Assembly (NCBI GenBank): GCA_903917425.1
Contig: CAIXAQ010000098.1
Span: 1 to 8,082 of the forward strand
DNA: 8,082 bases
Direction of reading: 5' to 3'
From: an uncultured Bacteroidales bacterium
Lineage (GTDB): Bacteria; Bacteroidota; Bacteroidia; Bacteroidales; UBA4417
Position 1 is the stretch's first letter. Each line of letters opens with the position of its first letter. The notes under the pieces were generated by a model. That model was not told where the DNA came from. It ran no database searches and was given only the letters and a program-made list of their open reading frames with translations. The position numbers and the translations under genes were made by a program. Below, in pieces: positions 5,204 to 8,082 of this stretch.

Positions 5204-7990
5204 ATGAATAAATTTTGCCTGTTGATCTCAATAATTCTATTCACTTTAACTTCTTTTGCACAAAAACCGGAGTTGGTAATCTCTGCCCCGGCCGGCAACA
5301 GATACACTCATATAAACAAGAGAGGAGAAAAGATAATACCTAACGGACGTATCCTTACTCCAGCCGGTAAATGTTATACTGTTGCCCCGCATCCTTATGG
5401 GCTGGCAGTAAGCAGCGATGGGAATATTACAATAACTGCCAATTCAGGAACACAACCTCTTTCAATTACTATTATAAGGAACCTGAATTCGGCGAAACCG
5501 GATATACAACAAGTGCCTCCCGGTTCGGTAACTGACAAAGGTGTACTTGCATCCGTTTTTATGGGTTTGGCCATTTCGCCCGATAACAAAGTGGTTTATG
5601 TGGCAGGAGGACAGGAAAACAAGATTTTTATTTTCGATATCCAGACCGGAAATAAGCAGGGTGCCATCGATTGCAGCGCCAGGGATGGTAAATCGGATTA
5701 TACAAATGGATATATCGGTGATTTGGTGCTAAATCGCGATGGCAGCAGGCTGTATGCTCTTGACCAGGTGGGTTTCCGGATGCTTGTGATAGACGCGGTA
5801 AACAAAAAAATTCTTTATAATGTTCCGGTCGGAAGGTATCCGTTCGGTATCGCGCTATCGCCCGATGAGAAAACAATTTTTGTCGCTAATGTGGGAATGT
5901 ATCAATACGGCCAGATAAAGCGTAAAAAGGACGGAGAATGGAAAAACAGCACCCTCGATTTCCCTGCATATGCATACGGTTCGAAAGAAGCGGAAGAAGG
6001 AATTTACAACGATACGATTCAAATTCCGGCACTTGGGTCGGTCAATTCCGACGAATCATTTTCAGTATGGGCTGTTGCCCTGCATAAAATTGCGGAGCCG
6101 CAGGTAAGCGCGAAGATTAAAACCGGGGCGCTGGTCGGGCAGATGGTTGAAGATTTTCCAGCTGTCGGAGGATCAAGCCCTAATTCTATTGTTGCAACTA
6201 ATCATTATGTTTTTATAAGTAATGGCTCAAACGACAATATTACAGTACTTGATGCCAGGAAGAAAACAATAGTTAAACATATTAAATTGTGCCCCGATGA
6301 ACGAATTGCGAAACTTCGTGGCATTATCCCGTTTGGTCTGGATATTTCGCATGATGGTAAGAGGATCTATGTTTGTGAGTCTGGAATTAATGCCATAGCT
6401 GTTATTGATGTTGAGGCGTTGAATGTTATTGGTCATATTCCGACAGCATGGTTTCCCGCAAAAATTAAAGTTTCGCCGGATGATAAAAAACTGATCGTTG
6501 CCAATGCCAAAGGATTCGGAAGCGGCCCGAATGGTGGACTGAATTTCAATGCCGGTCCCGAAGGAAGTTATATCGGCTGCCTGATGAAAGGAGCACTGGA
6601 AGTGCTTGATATCCCTTCGGATGCGGAGTTGCCGAAACTCACAGAAAAGGTGATAAACAATAACTTCACCTTCGACAGTATTAACTCCCGGAATTTTACC
6701 TGGCGGAAAGACAATCCTATCCCGCTGGCACCTGTTCCCGGTGTATCACCTATAAAGCACATTGTTTTTATATCGAAGGAAAACCGCACCTTCGATGAAA
6801 TCCTGGGGCAGGCTGCAGGCGCTGACGGTGATTCGTCTATAGCCCGCTACGGGCATAATGTGACTTTTACCAATAAAGATAAGAGTAAATATGTCGAAAA
6901 CGCCACCATCATGCCTAACCATCTGAAACTGGCTCAGCAATTCAGCATAAGCGATAATTTTTATGTAGATTCGGATGTGTCGGCCGACGGACACCGATGG
7001 CTGGTGAACACCTATCCCAACGAATGGGTGGAAGCAACCACACCTGCAAACTATGGAGAGAATCGTAACTATAAGCAGGATTCGAAAGCGCCCGGTAACC
7101 TGGGGTTGAACGGTTCTGCAGGGGCCATTTATCCTGAAGACTATAATGAGGCAGGTTCCATGTGGGATCACCTGGCAAGGCATAAGGTTGATTATTTCAA
7201 TTTCGGGTTCAGCGTTATGTTCGAACCGGCTGATTACAAGGATACATATAAATACGGAGGCATAAAACATGTGGCTAATTTCCCCCTGCCGGCCTCGCTG
7301 TTTACCCGCACATCCTATACGTATCCAACCTACAATATGGCAATCCCCGATCAGTTCAGGATTGATATGTTCGAAAAAGAGTTTGACGAAAAATGGGGAG
7401 ACGGCAAAGATACCATGCCTCCGTTTGTTACTGTTATTATCCCTAACGATCATGGCGCCAGTGAACGCCCCGATGCAGGGTATCCTTTCCGCGAAAGCTA
7501 TATGGCTGATAACGACCTGGCCGTTGGTCGCATAGTCGAATTTTTGTCGCATACTGCTTACTGGAAAAATATGGCAATTGTTATTACCGAAGACGATGCA
7601 CAGAATGGGGTGGATCATATAGATGCGCACCGCAGTTTGCTGATGGTAATTTCGCCTTATGCCAAACGGAATTATGTAAGTCACATCCATTATAGTTTTG
7701 GCAGTATTTTTAAGACTTTCTGGAATGTGCTGGGCTTGCCCTACCTGAATCAATACGATGCCGGTGCTTCCGATATGGCCGACATGTTTACTCATCATCC
7801 TGATTTTATACCTTATTTTGCACTACCAGCTGATACCCGCATTTTCGATCCACAGAAGGCACTGGATCCATTTGATGAAAAATTCGATTGGAAACAACTG
7901 AAAAAAAGTCCAGACATTGATAACCCGGAGGATATGATCCGTGAAAGCAAGGAACAGGACGAATGGCGGAAGGAAGGGCGGGAGAAGTGA
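5204..7990 (+). CDS. Exported YncE-type beta-propeller / alkaline-phosphatase-superfamily phosphoesterase
   Basis: Residues 1-20 form a signal peptide ending SFA-Q; there is no lipobox and no T9SS tail, so a periplasmic location is likely. Residues about 55-475 are a YVTN/YncE-like beta-propeller with repeated strands such as VYVAGGQENKIFIFDIQTG (131-149), LYALDQVGFRMLVID (183-197), VFISNGSNDNITVLD (336-350) and IYVCESGINAIAVID (388-402), each preceded by a phrase like AISPDNK or ALSPDEK. Residues about 515-880 match the phosphoesterase family related to phospholipase C and AcpA: KENRTFDEILG (525-535) with metal-binding Glu526-Asn527, DVSADGHRW (591-599) with candidate nucleophile Ser593, PNDHG (747-751), Asp797-Asp798 in TEDDAQ, and DHIDAHRS (804-811). 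These suggest a metal-dependent phosphoester hydrolase, substrate unknown. The C-terminus (about 890-928) is highly charged and probably extended. This fusion is widespread in Bacteroidota. The ATG is fixed by the signal peptide; no clear ribosome-binding site is visible. Confidence 0.92.
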   Translation: MNKFCLLISIILFTLTSFAQKPELVISAPAGNRYTHINKRGEKIIPNGRILTPAGKCYTVAPHPYGLAVSSDGNITITANSGTQPLSITIIRNLNSAKPDIQQVPPGSVTDKGVLASVFMGLAISPDNKVVYVAGGQENKIFIFDIQTGNKQGAIDCSARDGKSDYTNGYIGDLVLNRDGSRLYALDQVGFRMLVIDAVNKKILYNVPVGRYPFGIALSPDEKTIFVANVGMYQYGQIKRKKDGEWKNSTLDFPAYAYGSKEAEEGIYNDTIQIPALGSVNSDESFSVWAVALHKIAEPQVSAKIKTGALVGQMVEDFPAVGGSSPNSIVATNHYVFISNGSNDNITVLDARKKTIVKHIKLCPDERIAKLRGIIPFGLDISHDGKRIYVCESGINAIAVIDVEALNVIGHIPTAWFPAKIKVSPDDKKLIVANAKGFGSGPNGGLNFNAGPEGSYIGCLMKGALEVLDIPSDAELPKLTEKVINNNFTFDSINSRNFTWRKDNPIPLAPVPGVSPIKHIVFISKENRTFDEILGQAAGADGDSSIARYGHNVTFTNKDKSKYVENATIMPNHLKLAQQFSISDNFYVDSDVSADGHRWLVNTYPNEWVEATTPANYGENRNYKQDSKAPGNLGLNGSAGAIYPEDYNEAGSMWDHLARHKVDYFNFGFSVMFEPADYKDTYKYGGIKHVANFPLPASLFTRTSYTYPTYNMAIPDQFRIDMFEKEFDEKWGDGKDTMPPFVTVIIPNDHGASERPDAGYPFRESYMADNDLAVGRIVEFLSHTAYWKNMAIVITEDDAQNGVDHIDAHRSLLMVISPYAKRNYVSHIHYSFGSIFKTFWNVLGLPYLNQYDAGASDMADMFTHHPDFIPYFALPADTRIFDPQKALDPFDEKFDWKQLKKSPDIDNPEDMIRESKEQDEWRKEGREK

Positions 7991-8082
7991 GGCGTTGATT
8001 TTTTGAGTTAAAGGGGGAGTGTGCGGCTATCATTAGCACAGATTATCACGGGAAACTATTATGCGTATAATCAGGAATAGGA
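7991..8082. other. Short tail after the last gene, nothing coding seen
   Basis: The 92 bases after the TGA hold no convincing hairpin terminator. GATTAT (8041-8046) and ATAATC (8067-8072) form only a 6-bp inverted pair. The phrase at 8035-8051 (GCACAGATTATCACGGG) resembles degenerate intergenic sequences I recall from other genomes, but the window ends before this can be judged. Confidence 0.4.

Noticed and set aside
6746..7798. Minus-strand open frame of 350 codons
   Set aside because: It lies wholly antisense to the phosphoesterase domain, whose plus-strand reading has signature motifs throughout. The antisense product has no recognisable domain, and it is best explained by codon bias in the real gene.

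Overview
The window looks like a chromosomal segment of a Bacteroidota bacterium, probably Bacteroidales-like. The strongest marker is a complete type IX secretion (T9SS) C-terminal sorting domain on a large exported protease. Supporting this are A/T-rich leaders without clear Shine-Dalgarno sites, a possible TAnnTTTG-type promoter element and two proteins of typical Bacteroidota architecture. No tRNA, rRNA, CRISPR array, transposase or phage gene was seen.

Layout. (1) Bases 1-1527, minus strand: the N-terminal 509 codons of a polytopic membrane protein that runs off the left edge, with about ten hydrophobic segments followed by a soluble domain. (2) Bases 1528-1844: a divergent intergenic region with a possible promoter and nested inverted repeats. 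(3) Bases 1845-4760, plus strand: a 971-residue secreted cysteine protease of the streptopain (C10) family. Its order is signal peptide, inhibitory propeptide, catalytic domain, Ig-like domain, Asp-box beta-propeller, fibronectin-III-like domain and T9SS tail. A strong 12-bp GAAA-loop hairpin follows it. (4) Bases 4811-5203: an intergenic region with two inverted arrays of a 7-bp unit (GAAGWCN-like) bounding a miniature element of about 170 bp, then a 20-bp direct repeat just before the next gene. (5) Bases 5204-7990, plus strand: a 928-residue exported protein joining a YVTN/YncE-type beta-propeller to an alkaline-phosphatase-superfamily phosphoesterase. (6) Bases 7991-8082: a short tail without a recognisable gene.

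The three genes do not form an obvious pathway. Gene 1 is divergent from the protease. The two plus-strand genes are separated by a terminator-like hairpin and 443 bases, so they are probably transcribed independently. Two of the three products are exported and the third sits in a membrane, so the common theme is the cell envelope. I did not find a clearly new multi-gene system. The most unusual items are the heptad-repeat element at 4946-5119, the protease-propeller fusion, and the unnamed membrane-protein family at the left edge.
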